Assembly: GCA_900660155.1 (NCBI GenBank)
Contig: CABFPE010000033.1
Span: 1,630,722 to 1,694,721, forward strand
From: Hofstenia miamia
Lineage: Eukaryota; Xenacoelomorpha; Acoela; Hofsteniidae
Reading direction: 5' to 3'
DNA length: 64,000 nucleotides
Notes under the pieces: generated by a model
What the model saw: the letters and a program-made list of their open reading frames with translations, nothing else
Database searches by the model: none
Told to the model about the DNA's origin: nothing
Shown: piece by piece, positions 24,639-37,714 of the stretch
Numbering within the stretch: position 1 is the stretch's first letter
How the letters are laid out: every line of letters starts with the position of its first letter
Program-made: the position numbers and the translations under genes

Positions 24639-26430
24639 ATGCTACGCGTGTGTAGAAAAGGCAACATTGTTCGATCTTATGCAACAACTACAAAGTTGTT
24701 TATTGATGGAAAGTTCATTGATTCTACAAGTAAAGAATGGCTTGATGTCCGCAACCCTGCAACAAATGAGGTAGTTTCTAAAGTGCCTTTGGCAACTCAA
24801 TCAGAAATGTTATCGGCTGTTGAATCTGCTAAAACTGCTTTTAAAGCGTGGTCACAAACCTCGTTGTTGGCTCGCCAACAAGTAATGTTTCGTTTTCAAA
24901 CTTTGCTGAAGGACAACATTAAATCAATTGCTAAAGTTCTTACAGAAGAGCAAGGGAAAACTCTTGTAGATGCCGAGGGTTCCATATTAAGAGGAATCCA
25001 AGTTGTTGAGCATTCGTGTAGTGTTTCTTCATTGCAAATGGGTGAATCGTTAAATAGTATTGCAAAGGTATGTTATAAAATATTTAGTTTTAACTGTCAT
25101 TACGTAAGCAATAGTTATTTGTTATATTTTAAGGATATGGATATTACGAGTTATAGACTTCCTTTGGGTGTTATTGCTGGCATTTGTCCATTTAATTTTC
25201 CCGCGATGATTCCGTTGTGGATGTTCCCAATGGCTCTAGTTTGTGGCAACACCGCAATCATTAAACCATCTGAGCGTGTCCCAAACACTACAATGAAATT
25301 GGCCGAACTTTTCGTCGAGGCTGGTGCACCTAAGGGTATTTAACAATTTTTTTGTTATAGAATCAAAGCATTATATTTGCTAAAAAGTTACAAATAAAAT
25401 AAAATATATACAAATCTGAAGCTACAAACTAATAAACACAATATATAATAATAAAAATCAATGTTTGTGTGACTGTTTGTGTAGGTGTTTAATATCGTGC
25501 GTATGTCTGGAATGCATGAAGTGTGTTGCTATCTCCCAGTGTACAATGTTTTGTTAGTAGTGATTTCATAAACCACGCACGGTTGCAGCTCTGGTGTATA
25601 TAGTATATAGCTACATTTTTTAAGCAAAGATGTGTTAAAATATACAAAATTAAAATTACCTGTTTCATTTAGATTGATAAGAAGGAGTACCGAGAAGGAC
25701 GCGACGAGCGGTTACAGCTTTTGAATAGGAAACATTTGCTAGACGATGAGATGGATTGGAGATTTCGTGGGGTCTGAAGTAGGATTGGAGATTGCGGATC
25801 ATTTGAGATAGACCTTGACGAGAAATATGTATTCCATCCTTAGCAAGAAGTTTGTCATTAACGTGACGAGGAGCATGTAAAAAGCTTTGGAAAACAGGGA
25901 TCACAGAGAAATTGTTCACAGATAGAGAGTGGATGACTCGGTTGAATTCTTGGATTATGAAGTTCCTTTGAATATTGGAATNATTCTATATCATAGCTAT
26001 CTTTTGTGATGTAAAGATTTTCAAACCATATGAGTTCCCACCAATAAATAAGTTTTGATGATTGGGAAGTTTCCTTAAAAGATAAATATTGACGTGGTGT
26101 AGGAGAATGATGAAACCCCGAGGTAGAAGTGACTGGAGAAGCAGAAGTAGAAGTTTTGGCAGTGAGGACATTTGTTGGAGAGGACTGAACACACGCATCA
26201 GAGAGAGTAGGAGTTTCTTCTTCAGAAAAGAGCGCAGTTTTGAAAAGATGTAAGAGAGCCTCAGCAGCGAGATCTTTGTTTAAGTTAGCAAACATCTGAT
26301 GCAGCGGCGTTTTCTTTTTATCTTTAATAAAAGAAGACGCTGCATCGAGTTACGTAATTCCGCCGAACAACTTGCTGATTACAGTATCGCGGAGAGCACT
26401 AGAAACCCGACCGTTCTCTTCAACACCAGC

Positions 26431-26480
<50 letters not shown>

Positions 26481-29400
26481 ATGACTTTATTAGCCCCTGA
26501 AAGCAAAAACTACAAATAAAAACAAGTCAAGTTTTACTACCGCGAGGACTGCCAAAGGAGATAAAGTAGAAGCAGATGGAAGAGTAGGCGAAGTGGGAGA
26601 AGGCTCAGCAATGAGGAAAGACATTAAAGATATCTTGAAGCTCGGCGACGAGGAACGAAATCACAGGCTGTTGGAGGGTTGAGAGTCAAGACGCCGGAGA
26701 AAGTGAAAACACCATCAGAGCCAGTGGCGCGGGAATTAGAGAATTTTATGAAATCAAAAGGATCAAGGTGCAATTTGCGAGTGAGCAAAGGATTGAACAG
26801 AAGGAGATCACAGGCATGGAAGTAAAGCGACGTTGGGGGCGCGGAGAATTTGAGAAGAGACGGGGAATAGGCCCGAAACGCACAATGATTATTTCGCGCG
26901 GAATTCCTGGGGAAATTGGTTGTGATTACAAAAAATTTGCAAAAAAACGATTATTTATGAGCATAAAATTTATTAGTGAACAAACAGCGAATATTTTAAT
27001 CACAACCCATTATCTCAGGAATCCCGCGCAGAAATAATCATCGTGTGTTTCGGGACTTAAAAGAAACATTGTGGAAGAGGGCAAAAAGCGAGAAATTAGC
27101 TTTGCGGAGAGGCAAGGACACATGTCCTGACCAATTTAAGTTTGTAGCAAGTCCAACTCCTTTTATGATTATAACTATTCTAGGCGTTATTTAATTATAA
27201 TTTTTATTCCTCGTTACAGAATGTATTCTACTTTTTCATTAAAATTTCTGCTACTATTTCCAAGTTTTTATCTCTCCAAATATTTCATTTTAATCCAAAT
27301 ACTGTTTGAAAAATACATAATATATATTTTAGGAACATTAAACGTTATACATGGAGCTCATGACGCTGTTAACTTTATATGCGATAATCCCGATATCAAA
27401 GCAATTTCTTTTGTTGGTGCTGATCAGGCTGGGAGACACATATATTCCAGAGGAAGTGCAAATGGAAAGCGAGTACAGTGCAATATGGGCGCGAAAAACC
27501 ATGGAGTTGTTTTGCCAGATGCAACCAAGGAAAGTAGTCTGAATCAAATAGTCGGAGCTGCTTTTGGAGCCGCTGGACAACGTTGTATGGCTTTGCCAAC
27601 CGCAATTTTTGTTGGAAAATCAAAAGATTGGATTCCCGAGTTAGTGGAAAAAGCGAAGAAACTAAAGGTGAATACTATTGTTAACATTTTTTGTATAGTT
27701 GTATTCTATTAGGTTAACGCAGGACATGAAGCAGGTGCTGATCTAGGTCCTGTCATTTCTCAGGCTGCAAAACAGAAAATTGAGGATCTCATCCAATCTG
27801 GAGTTGACGAAGGAGCACAATTGGCGTTGGATGGTCGAAATATTCAAGTTCCTGGCTATGATGATGGTTACTTTATTGGTCCTACTATATTGACTGGGAT
27901 TCGACCACACATGCACTGCTATAAAGAAGAAGTTTTTGGGCCCGTGTTGCAGGTTATTGAATTAGACACTCTTGATGAAGCAATTTCTTTTGTAAACAGC
28001 AATCCATATGGAAATGGAACTGCTGTTTTCACAAACAGTGGTGCATCAGCACGCAGGTTCTTTTTATAATTTTACATTTTATATTTTAATTTTATACTTT
28101 CATCTCCAAAGTTACTCTGGTTTAAAATTGAATTTTTCCCTATAAATCATTTGTTGAATAAATTTATTTCATTTCCCGACATAAATAATGCATATTTTAT
28201 TTCTTGACGAAAAAACTATTCAAACACTTTTTAAAAAGGAAAATATTTACAATTTTATGCAGAAAGACACGGATTTTGACGAAACTTATTCTAGTTTCTA
28301 TTATTTATCTGCGTTTTACGCATTCCCCTAATTTCATCAGATGAGTAGTTTAAATCTTGAAAGAGTAATTTTACCCAATATATCTTGGATTATGGTCTCA
28401 ATAATGTGTCTCCCATTTAGCTAAATATAAGAAGTGCAAAGAGATTTACTGCTATTTCATAGAACGTGCGTTTGGCATAACATTCTCGCTTGTTAACTTT
28501 AACTTTCGTACCACTCAAAAGATTTAATTTATTTAATCTTTGCTCTTTGTATATTTGTTGTGCCAATGTTGAATGTTAGTCGTCGCATGTTTGTAATTGA
28601 GTTGAATTTTTGCTTTGGTAGATATTGTACCTAGAAAATTCGTTTCTTTAATGGAAGACATTGGAGCTTGTTAAGACCAATCCCTATTATTAGCTTGTAC
28701 TTAAAACTCCAAACAGTGCAAAACGTAAATTTCAAAAGATATTATAAAGGAATGATATGAAATAGAGCTACGTTTTAGTACAAAAAAAGGAGTTTCGCTA
28801 TCATATCGTGACACAATGTGAATATCACCATGCTGATTATCTTGTTTACCTAGAATAGTTGTACAGGATGTGCCATAAATATTCATATGATTTTGTAAAG
28901 GAGGAGACGCAATGTCACACACTTTGTCACGAATCAATTACTATTTGGTGAAAAATCTTTACAATTACTGGACGTAGTTGTTGAAGATTATAAAATTTCT
29001 CGGAATTCATAACGGTTTTTATAATAACCCCTCAGAAAGAAGCCTGAGGTGTCGAATCCTTTTAGTCAAACCAATTTGTTATCGGAATGGTAATGTAGTC
29101 ATGTGCTAATGCATATTTGGATGGCTCACCATCCTGTTGGAATAAAATTGATTTGGCGTGAATAGTAAGCAACCCATGTCATTATTCGAACAGTAGAAAC
29201 CGCCTTTTCAATAGTTAGCATACATTTATACTATTTATACTGCAATAATTTGCTGGGATAACAGTAGTAGGCAAATCACAAAACAAATGTCGAATGACTA
29301 ATTTGTACACACCTTGTATGAAAAGAAATCCAACAATACATAATCAAGTTTTTGAATGGCTATTAATAAAATATTAAACATCAATTCACTGTAGTTGATT

Positions 29401-31316
29401 TCAATTTTTCTAACCTAAATTTGAATTATAGTACTCGATTAATCTACTTTGCAGTAAAATTGTAAACAAAATGTCTTCTTGAACTATTCTTTATAAGGGT
29501 AACTACCTAACTTGCTATTTTGGAAAACGGTCGCTCTGAAGGAATCTGCTTGCACAAATATGTATAGCTAGAGACGTGACAAAGCAGCTGCTTCATTCGA
29601 TTTGCTATTTATAATTTTTCTGATTAAGAATAGTTCTAGCTCCATTTCGTTTGTATGATGATGAACATAAACTATTAATAATTTATTTTTTTAATATAAA
29701 GCCTTACCTACTAGCATGCTTGTGAAGAATTTAATGTCAACTTCAAACTTCCTCTGGGTACCCATTTACATGTTCAAGTAAAAATGTTCTGTGCAGACAT
29801 TCCAAGATATGTTACATTTCCGCTTTGCATATATATTATATTTGAGATTTCAAAAATCACACAAATCGTTGACGTTTATAAATTTAAACGTTAAAAGTGG
29901 TATTGTTTTTTNATCATATCGTGACACAATGTGAATATCACCATGCTGATTATCTTGTTTACCTAGAATAGTTGTACAGGATGTGCCATAAATATTCATA
30001 TGATTTTGTAAAGGAGGAGACGCAATGTCACACACTTTGTCACGAATCAATTACTATTTGGTGAAAAATCTTTACAATTACTGGACGTAGTTGTTGAAGA
30101 TTATAAAATTTCTCGGAATTCATAACGGTTTTTATAATAACCCCTCAGAAAGAAGCCTGAGGTGTCGAATCCTTTTAGTCAAACCAATTTGTTATCGGAA
30201 TGGTTATGTAGTCATGTGCTAATGCATATTTGGATGGCTCACCATCCTGTTGGAATAAAATTGATTTGGCGTGAATAGTAAGCAACCCATGTCATTATTC
30301 GAACAGTAGAAACCGCCTTTTCAATAGTTAGCATACATTTATACTATTTATACTGCAATAATTTGCTGGGATAACAGTAGTAGGCAAATCACAAAACAAA
30401 TGTCGAATGACTAATTTGTACACACCTTGTATGAAAAGAAATCCAACAATACATAATCAAGTTTTTGAATGGCTATTAATAAAATATTAAACATCAATTC
30501 ACTGTAGTTGATTTCAATTTTTCTAACCTAAATTTGAATTATAGTACTCGATTAATCTACTTTGCAGTAAAATTGTAAACAAAATGTCTTCTTGAACTAT
30601 TCTTTATAAGGGTAACTACCTAACTTGCTATTTTGGAAAACGGTCGCTCTGAAGGAATCTGCTTGCACAAATATGTATAGCTAGAGACGTGACAAAGCAG
30701 CTGCTTCATTCGATTTGCTATTTATAATTTTTCTGATTAAGAATAGTTCTAGCTCCATTTCGTTTGTATGATGATGAACATAAACTATTAATAATTTATT
30801 TTTTTAATATAAAGCCTTACCTACTAGCATGCTTGTGAAGAATTTAATGTCAACTTCAAACTTCCTCTGGGTACCCATTTACATGTTCAAGTAAAAATGT
30901 TCTGTGCAGACATTCCAAGATATGTTACATTTCCGCTTTGCATATATATTATATTTGAGATTTCAAAAATCACACAAATCGTTGACGTTTATAAATTTAA
31001 ACGTTAAAAGTGGTATTGTTTTTTATTGAATACATTATAAAAATATAAACGACATATTTTTACCCTTCTTATAGTGATGTTTGTGTATTATAGATTTACA
31101 ATGGAAACTGAAGCTGGGCAAGTAGGTGTCAACGTGCCTATACCCGTACCATTGCCTATGTTTTCCTTCACTGGTTCTAAAGGTAGCTTTTTGGGTGACA
31201 CCAACTTTTATGGCAAAGCAGGCATTAATTTTTACACACAGCTTAAGACCGTTACTGCTATGTGGCGCTCTGAAGACCTGAGTCCACAGGGTGTGCCACT
31301 CACCATCAATGTGTAA
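24639..31316 (+). CDS. ALDH6A1: Methylmalonate-semialdehyde dehydrogenase (CoA-acylating), mitochondrial
   Basis: Five exons join in phase: 24639-25067, 25134-25335, 27333-27667, 27713-28056 and 31094-31316. All introns are GT-AG. The product is 510 residues (human about 535). The enzyme oxidises methylmalonate and malonate semialdehydes to propionyl- and acetyl-CoA in valine and thymine breakdown. A basic, Ser/Thr-bearing N-terminus suits mitochondrial import. Family blocks: [18 protein letters not shown], then [16 protein letters not shown], then [10 protein letters not shown] (Asn where most ALDHs have the general-base Glu, as usual for this subfamily), then [10 protein letters not shown] with the catalytic Cys near residue 295, and [20 protein letters not shown]. 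Intron 1 is 66 bp and open in frame. Intron 3 is only 45 bp. Introns 2 (2.0 kb) and 4 (3.0 kb) carry transposon debris or a duplicated block. The gene looks intact. Confidence 0.95.
25660..26295 (-). mobile_element. LINE ORF1-like fragment in ALDH6A1 intron 2
   Basis: On the minus strand a frame starts [20 protein letters not shown] at 26295 and runs through Ser/Thr/Pro-rich sequence. After the N at 25982 it goes on to [12 protein letters not shown]-like sequence. A second frame down to 25665 has [20 protein letters not shown], which resembles the last block of SGNH-esterase domains (the DGIH motif) found in ORF1 proteins of CR1-like LINEs. Upstream (26296-26430, minus) looks like 5'UTR and abuts an (AAT)n run. 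The element is truncated on its 3' side. The LINE clade is an inference. Confidence 0.5.
26431..26478. repeat. (AAT)16 microsatellite at a LINE 3' end
   Basis: Sixteen AAT units. Read on the minus strand, they follow GGCTAATAAAGTCATTC, the same tail as the plus-strand (ATT)n at 42461-42521. It is therefore the tail repeat of a LINE 3' end rather than a random microsatellite. Confidence 0.8.
26479..27160 (-). mobile_element. LINE 3' part (RT C-terminus and 3' tail), split by a MITE
   Basis: Near 27150-27060 on the minus strand the translation has [20 protein letters not shown]. This is a near copy of the LINE segment at 37.8 kb ([20 protein letters not shown]). Sequence resumes below the MITE (26870) with [18 protein letters not shown]-like coding and ends in the GGCTAATAAAGTCATTC tail. 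It is a dead 3' fragment in intron 2. Confidence 0.65.
26870..27056. mobile_element. ~187-bp MITE with ~60-bp TIRs
   Basis: The left end GGCCCGAAACGCACAATGAT and the reverse complement of the right end GTCCCGAAACACACGATGAT align for about 60 bases through TTCCTG and GGTTGTGATTA. The middle is about 65 bp. No clear target duplication is seen. It interrupts the LINE fragment, so it is younger than that. Confidence 0.75.
28800..31024. repeat. 1,112-bp direct duplication across a single N
   Basis: 28800-29911 and 29913-31024 match throughout at an offset of 1113, with a clear difference at 29092 (A) versus 30205 (T). They are separated by one N at 29912. Near identity plus a single-N join points to two overlapping contigs or haplotypes laid end to end inside ALDH6A1 intron 4. 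A real tandem duplication is the alternative. Confidence 0.9.
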
Positions 31317-31368
31317 TTCTCCTCTTTCCTTCTATCATGTTGAAAAAACATTTGTAATTATTAATTGT

Positions 31369-31374
31369 AATAAA
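31369..31374 (+). terminator. Polyadenylation signal of ALDH6A1
   Basis: AATAAA lies 53 bases after the stop codon, in TTGTAATAAAGGC, a normal distance for a short 3'UTR. Confidence 0.7.
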
Positions 31375-32149
31375 GGCTTTCATGTTTTTACCAGCTCGCC
31401 TTTCATACATAGATAGTTTCGCAGTGCAAACCATTATTTAGTTCAATGTGAAATGCATGTATTATTTATAATTACATGTAATTATGATGGAAGCAATATC
31501 AGAAAATTGAATCAATGTTGTGCATTTACATATTTGGACCCTAGCCAAAATTGTTTAACAATAGGTTTTCCAAGATATGGCAGCAAACACAATGCGATTA
31601 CTTAAGTAAGTTCTCATCTAATTCACACATTTTAATAAGAAAACGAAACCCTTTTAAATTGAAACTGCAATTTACGTAAGAGCATTATTTTAGTTCATGA
31701 GTTTATACAAAAAATTTAACGAGTGTTGATTACTGTGTTTCTATGATATTAACGTTGAGCAAAACTACAAATAATAAAATAAGAGCCATCTCCAATCCAG
31801 AAATAAGTCACATCGCTACAGGATAGTCGATAAACGCCAATATTTGAATTTTCATGGAATCTTTCGCTTTTGTCCCAAAGTTATTAATATGCTATTAAAC
31901 ATATATATTCTCCTAAATACGTTAAATTTTTCAGTTTCAAAATAATTAAATCTTAAATACGAATTTTGATTAATATAATTAAATATCTTATTTGAACGAA
32001 TGTTTCATAATAGAATGCCTTAAAAATGATCATACTCCAAATTTGAATTAATATGCGGCGTAGTCAATCAGATTTTGTTTGATTGAAGTATTGGTTACAT
32101 ATTTCTATTTTTTAATGGTATGAAAAGTAAATTAATTTGCTTTAATTAG

Positions 32150-33120
32150 AATTTTAATTATTTTCAACGTTAGAACAATATTCTGATATTGTTAAAACAA
32201 ATGATAAATTACATGAGCTTTTGAACTTTTTTTATTTAGAGCATTTGGTTAAAGGTTTCAATATATCTACTAAATCAAAACTCGTTTGTGCAAATTTAGT
32301 TTGCAAAATTAAATCGGACTTTATAGAATATCTAAAAGATAATTCAAAGAAATTTGAGAAATTCTCTGAAACCCTTGTCAAAACAGAAATTGGAAAGAAT
32401 TGATATTATACCTCATATAAAATTCAAACCAAAAATAGTGGTTTCATGTATATTTCTTAATAATAAGGACGGGTTCATTAAATAAGAAAGATTGCAAAAA
32501 ATTAGTTGCTAATGTAGAAAAATCGATCAAGAACTTAGGTGAGAATGCACCCATCATTGAAAAACTAAAAATTTATAATGGTATTGTTTTGTTTTGTAAG
32601 GCAAGTCAAGAAACCAACATGGTAGAAGCGGCAATTAGGAAAGCTTAAGAATATCAATTTATAAACATCAATTACATTTTTACCGCAGTTTACAGTTACA
32701 AACCTTGAAGAATGGTCAGATCTCGATGAATTTAAGAAAATTTATTACTTGATAAGGAATTATGAGATTTTAATGAAACTGACATCAATTTGGTTTCTAA
32801 AATGCATTTATTACCTTTTAATATAAAATTGAAAATGGGATTCAATAAACTAAATTTTAGTGATCAGTATTATGTCAAGATGTGTTATAAGTGTGATATG
32901 TATGGACATTAATCAAAATCATGCAATGAGAAATTTTCATATAAAGAATGCCCAATCAAAAATTATAAGAATAAACATAATTGTATAATTTGTGTCAATT
33001 CAAAATGGTTTAAAACCTAATCATCCAGTTACAACATTTAGTAGAAAATACCCAATATACATTGAACAATTAAAGATGATTAAAGAAGAAATTTTTAATT
33101 TCATTAAATTTATGGAGTAT
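32150..33120 (+). mobile_element. LINE ORF1-like fragment with CCHC knuckle
   Basis: A decayed reading stretch has NISTKSKLVCANLVCKIKSD at 32.25 kb. Near 32.88 kb it has MCYKCDMYGH, a stop, then SKSCN, fitting C-x2-C-x4-H-x4-C. A further Cys/His group (HNCIIC) follows. This is the nucleic-acid-binding end of a LINE ORF1. Several frame changes make it a pseudogene. It precedes an endonuclease-like segment in the same orientation. Confidence 0.6.
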
Positions 33121-33139
33121 ATGAAAACCAAGACAAATT

Positions 33140-33760
33140 TCTAAATATTAATTTCCAAAGCTTAGCAAATAAAGCCATTAAGTATGAAGAATTGATTCTT
33201 AATATGGATGGAAACCCAATTCACGGAATCACAGAAACTTGGTTAAAAGATATTGATGATGCAACATTTTTAAGAGAAATTGGTTTAAGATATTTCGCAA
33301 GGATAGAGAAATTAGAAATTCTACAAAAATCAGAAGTGAAGGCATATTATTGATGTTACCTAAACATTTTCTTCCACAAATATGTCAAGATCTAATGTTC
33401 AAAATTTCCAATTTGAAAGCTTATAATATCGAATTTCAAGCATTAAATTAATTGAAGTTACTTCAGACATCGAAGAAATTTCAAAAAGTTTTCTGCTATG
33501 CTATCCTCTAAATTATCACGAACAATGATTGAAAATACGCCAGTAATTCTTATAGGCGATTACAACTATAATTATCCAAATAATTATGATAACACAAAAA
33601 TCCATGAGCTATATGCATTTTCGGTTTAGAAGTACTCAGTAAAACCATCCCAACGAATATTAATGGAATAACTTCCACTTTGATTGACTATGTAACTACA
33701 GATATTTCACTACAACAGATTCTTCATTTCTGACCACCTAATTTCGTGAACAACATATAT
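33140..33760 (+). mobile_element. LINE apurinic endonuclease fragment, copy 1
   Basis: LNINFQSLANKAIKYEELI begins the domain (the usual xxNxxSLxxK start) and HGITETWLKD gives the conserved ETWL block. Later, VILIGDYNYNYPNNYDN matches the GDFN motif. Stops and shifts break it. Orientation and order follow on from the knuckle fragment at 32.9 kb. Confidence 0.7.
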
Positions 33761-34499
33761 TAAAATGAAAGTAAGTAAAGGAAAAAATTGATGTGTTACA
33801 ATAATTTTAAAAGATGTAGCAAACCAGAATTCGTGTTTGACTTACTCAATCTTAATTGTCATAACTATTATAATCTATTAATAGGAAACTAAGTTTTATC
33901 AATAGTAATTTATACAAATTATCTAACAAACTCTGTCCAGTTGTAAAAAAATCATTTAAACAAATCAAATGAGAATTCCTATTTGGAAATTATGGATTTC
34001 AGAAATTCTAAGAAACTCACTAACGAAAAGCATAAAGCTTATAGAAATTTCTGAAAGAACAAATGTGAAGAAATACAAAATGTAATAGAATAAAGCCTCC
34101 AATGGTTGTAATCGCAATCTAAGTTCATTTTTAAAAACTTCTTTCAAAGAAATGAAAATATGCTTTAAAAAATTGAAATAGTAAGTTCTTGGAAACACAT
34201 TTGATTATTCGCCATGAATACCTACTTGACATGAAAGAAAATAATGTGTACAATTACCTGGAAATATCAAATATAGTTAATGAAGATTTCATAATATTGG
34301 GAAAATTTGATATACTGTCACACCGAATTTGTGAAACATGAAAATTTGAAGTTCAATGAAAACTCATTTGTTTTTAGATATACTACCTTACATAAATTTC
34401 TAGTAAATTTCTGTAAAACTTCAATGGACTTCAATTCAGTATATATCTTATGATCCCGGTTTGATTTTAAATCTTGAATCATGCATCGAAAAATTGAAT

Positions 34500-35230
34500 A
34501 CCGGTTCAGATATCGTGAAATATGTACATTTAAATTCCCAGAATCTAAGTATTAAAAATATCGAATATAAGAAATTTATTTCAGGCTCTTAGAGTGATTC
34601 AATTCTAGCAATTTCTGAAACTTAGTTAAAAATAAAGAAATGAAAATGTAGATAGCTCATGGATTGTTGATGAAACTTATGCACTATTGAGAACGGATAG
34701 AATTTTGTGCAACCCGTTAGGAAAATCCAACAATGTAGAGGTGTATTATTTTTAATCTCAAGATACACAACGATGTTAAGATTAATAACGAATCAAATTT
34801 TGATATTTTTGTATTGAAATTAGCAATCCAATTAAATATTCATGTTTTAAAAAGCAGTTATTCAATGTATTCTACTGCCCCATAAGAAATTCTCTAATTA
34901 TATTATTTAACAACTAGAAGACGAATTATCAATTGCTTGTTCTGAAAGTTAGGACTTTGTAATTTTCGGGGCTGGAACCAAAAATATTTTAATGCCAATG
35001 ATCAATGTAAAATGGATCTGTTTTGAACACATTCAATTTAGTATTACCTAATAAAACATTGCCTACTAGAATGACATCATCGAGCAGAACACCAATTGAC
35101 TACATTATATTAGCTGAGAACTGCAATCTATTTATGAGTGCACTCCTTCTGAATGCCGATTCTCTGACTAATGTTTTACATCTATCAAATTTCTTAATTC
35201 TCATTCAGCCCCAAAAAATAATCTGAAATG
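34500..35230 (+). mobile_element. LINE apurinic endonuclease fragment, copy 2
   Basis: HLNSQNLSIKNIEYKKFISG and ILAISET-LKI repeat the endonuclease start a second time. The C-terminal part is at 35023-35226 with LPTRMTSSSRTPIDYIILAE (the SRTxIDYI block). It cannot be the same domain as the copy at 33.1-33.8 kb, so two related LINE insertions are laid in series. Confidence 0.65.
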
Positions 35231-37400
35231 GTTTAAAACTCGTGAAAAGTGTATTGAAAATATTAATAATTTTAAATATTTTATTTCATCAAAAAACTGT
35301 TTTCTTGTATGTTCTGCATCACATTTAAATGATATACCGGAAGACTTTAGACATTTCTTTACTTTTATTTTAACAGATTTTGCCCATAACGGAAAATAAT
35401 GGTCAAATCCAAAACAAACTATACTGCTACCAATAAAGCTTGGATAACTGAAACTTGCAAAACATTGATTCGCGAAGAGAACAAAGCACATAAAAATTTT
35501 ATGAATTCTCGAACCTGCAAGAATTTTACCCATATAAAAATGCTGGAAATGTATCAAATATTGATGTGATATAAGTTCAGAAAGGAAACAATCTTACTGA
35601 CTATTTAGAAACATTTAATGAATTACATAAGACTATTGTTGACCTAGGAAAATACAATGCCCCCTCGTTAAGCAAGAAAACGTTTCATGGAAAAATTTTA
35701 CATCCGAATTTTCTTTCCGCTTCTCAACTTGTTAGGAAATTATTAAGTCAATCAATAAGCTTAAAATCAACAAATCAAACAGTCCTTCAAGCACTCTATC
35801 ATGGGCTCATAAAACATCATTGCGAATCCCTTAAATTTTATCTTTAACGACTGCATAAAGTTAAATTACTTTTCGGATAGTTCAAGACTTGCTCACATTA
35901 CTCCTATTTTTATAAAAAACCATCTTTCAATCGCCACTAAATATCTCAATTACTTCAACAATAAACAAAATATTCGAAAAATGATTACACAAATAACTGA
36001 ACATTTAAGTAATTTATTATCAAAAACCCCATTTGGATTTCGCAAAAATTCCTTGGCAATTGATGCACTACTAATTGCTACTGAAAATTGGAAAGCTTCA
36101 TTCGATTCTTAAAGATTTGTAGCTATAGTCTGCTTAGATCTCTTAAAGCCTTTGATTCGATTAATCATAACATACTATTTAAAGTATTATCTTACTTAGG
36201 ATTTTTTTCGTAGTAGTAAGCAATTGATCACTAGTTACCTCAATCAAAGATTCCAGGGAGTTAAAATCAATATTCTTTCGTAATGGTTACTGGTTTACAA
36301 TGGGGTGTGAGGTGTCTCAAGGAAAGATTCTAGGTCTCCTCTCTTTTAGTATTTATGTCAATGACATGCATTCTATAACTAATTGCAATTTAATCCAATA
36401 TTCCGATGACACATGCATTTTCAGCAAAAATACATCAATGCACCTAAGAGTTGAATCTATAGAATAGAATTGTAATAAATTGTCAAAATATTTTTGCAAA
36501 CATAAATTGAATATTAATGAATCTAAAAGAGAATTTTGTATTTCACAGCCCAATAAATCTAATTTCCGATGTTTCTGCAGTGACTTTGAATATAAATAAT
36601 GTTGATCTTCCTATTGTAGACACTTTCAAGTATCTCGGAGTAACTATTGACTCAAAGTTAAAGTTCAACTCTCACATTAATTTTATAGTTAGAAAAATTA
36701 GCTATAGATATACACAGTTAGGCAGTTACCACTCCTTAAATACCTAACTTAAATATATAAAGTAGTCGGAGTGAAATGTCATTGTACAATAACTGAAAAT
36801 ATTTTAAAGTTTGACATCCTTTGAAATGCATGCGTATCCGAAAATCTTTACCAAAACAAAAACAAACTATGGATAATCACAGGACTTGTACAAACATTTT
36901 CAATCTCTTTGATTTATTGATTTGTAATTACAAAGAGCTTTTAGAAGTTTGATAATACTTTAATGACAGTTCTTTGCAAAATCTATCAACTTTTCCCAAT
37001 AATTCCACTTGTTTGAAACAAGATAAATAATAGCATGTCCTGAGATATTTTAAACCTCTTAGGGTGTTACTCTTCTTCAAAACATTTACACATTTACTTG
37101 ATTTATTGAAGGTTCCTTAGAATAAATAATTTACAATTTTTCTCTGAAAGTGTTGCTGAAAAATGTGCTAATGGGCTAATTAAATATGCAAATTAAGATG
37201 CTTTAATAAGGTATCTTTTTCAGTTATACTTCGAAAAATACAACCCCTTCCATATCAAACAACACATCATTTTAAAGTGTATTACAATATATAGAGCACG
37301 ATCTAAACCGCTTAGTGATTGAAAATAGAAAGAAATATTAAGAATGAAAAACTGGAATAACATTGATACAATCACCTAATTACTTATGCATAAGTAATAT
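35230..37400 (+). mobile_element. LINE reverse transcriptase remnant
   Basis: Recognisable blocks in order: the linker (SASHLNDIPEDFRHFFTFIL) near 35.3 kb; ATENWKASFDS near 36.1 kb; KAFDSINHNILFKVLSYLGF near 36.15 kb; QGKILGLLSFSIYVNDM near 36.32 kb; then NLIQYSDDTCIFSKN (the catalytic DD box); and at 36.52-36.75 kb VDTFKYLGVTIDSKLKFNSH. This order is that of Jockey/CR1-group non-LTR reverse transcriptases. Many stops and shifts; inactive. Confidence 0.8.
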
Positions 37401-37714
37401 ATTTCTCGATACTGGTATGGGTTGGCCTACAAGTAATTCATTCCCTTGATAAAAAAGCTTTAAGTAATGTCTTCAAACATGAGGTTCAATTGGATTATTA
37501 GTTTCAAATTTAGAAAAGTTTAACTGAAGGGAGGCCATGAATAAATCCAATCCAGAATATTTAATACCAATAACTATAAAATATACAATGTAGTGTACGT
37601 CAACTTTGCCACATTTTGAACAAATTCATTGATAAAGGAATCCAATTTGATAAATGTACTAATAAATCTAATTTTACACATACTCAGTAATAGCAGCAAC
37701 AGATAAAGCCAAAG

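Noticed and set aside
26299-26484. Plus-strand frame ending in poly-Asn
   Set aside because: The Asn run is the (AAT)n microsatellite; the frame is the complement of LINE 5' sequence.
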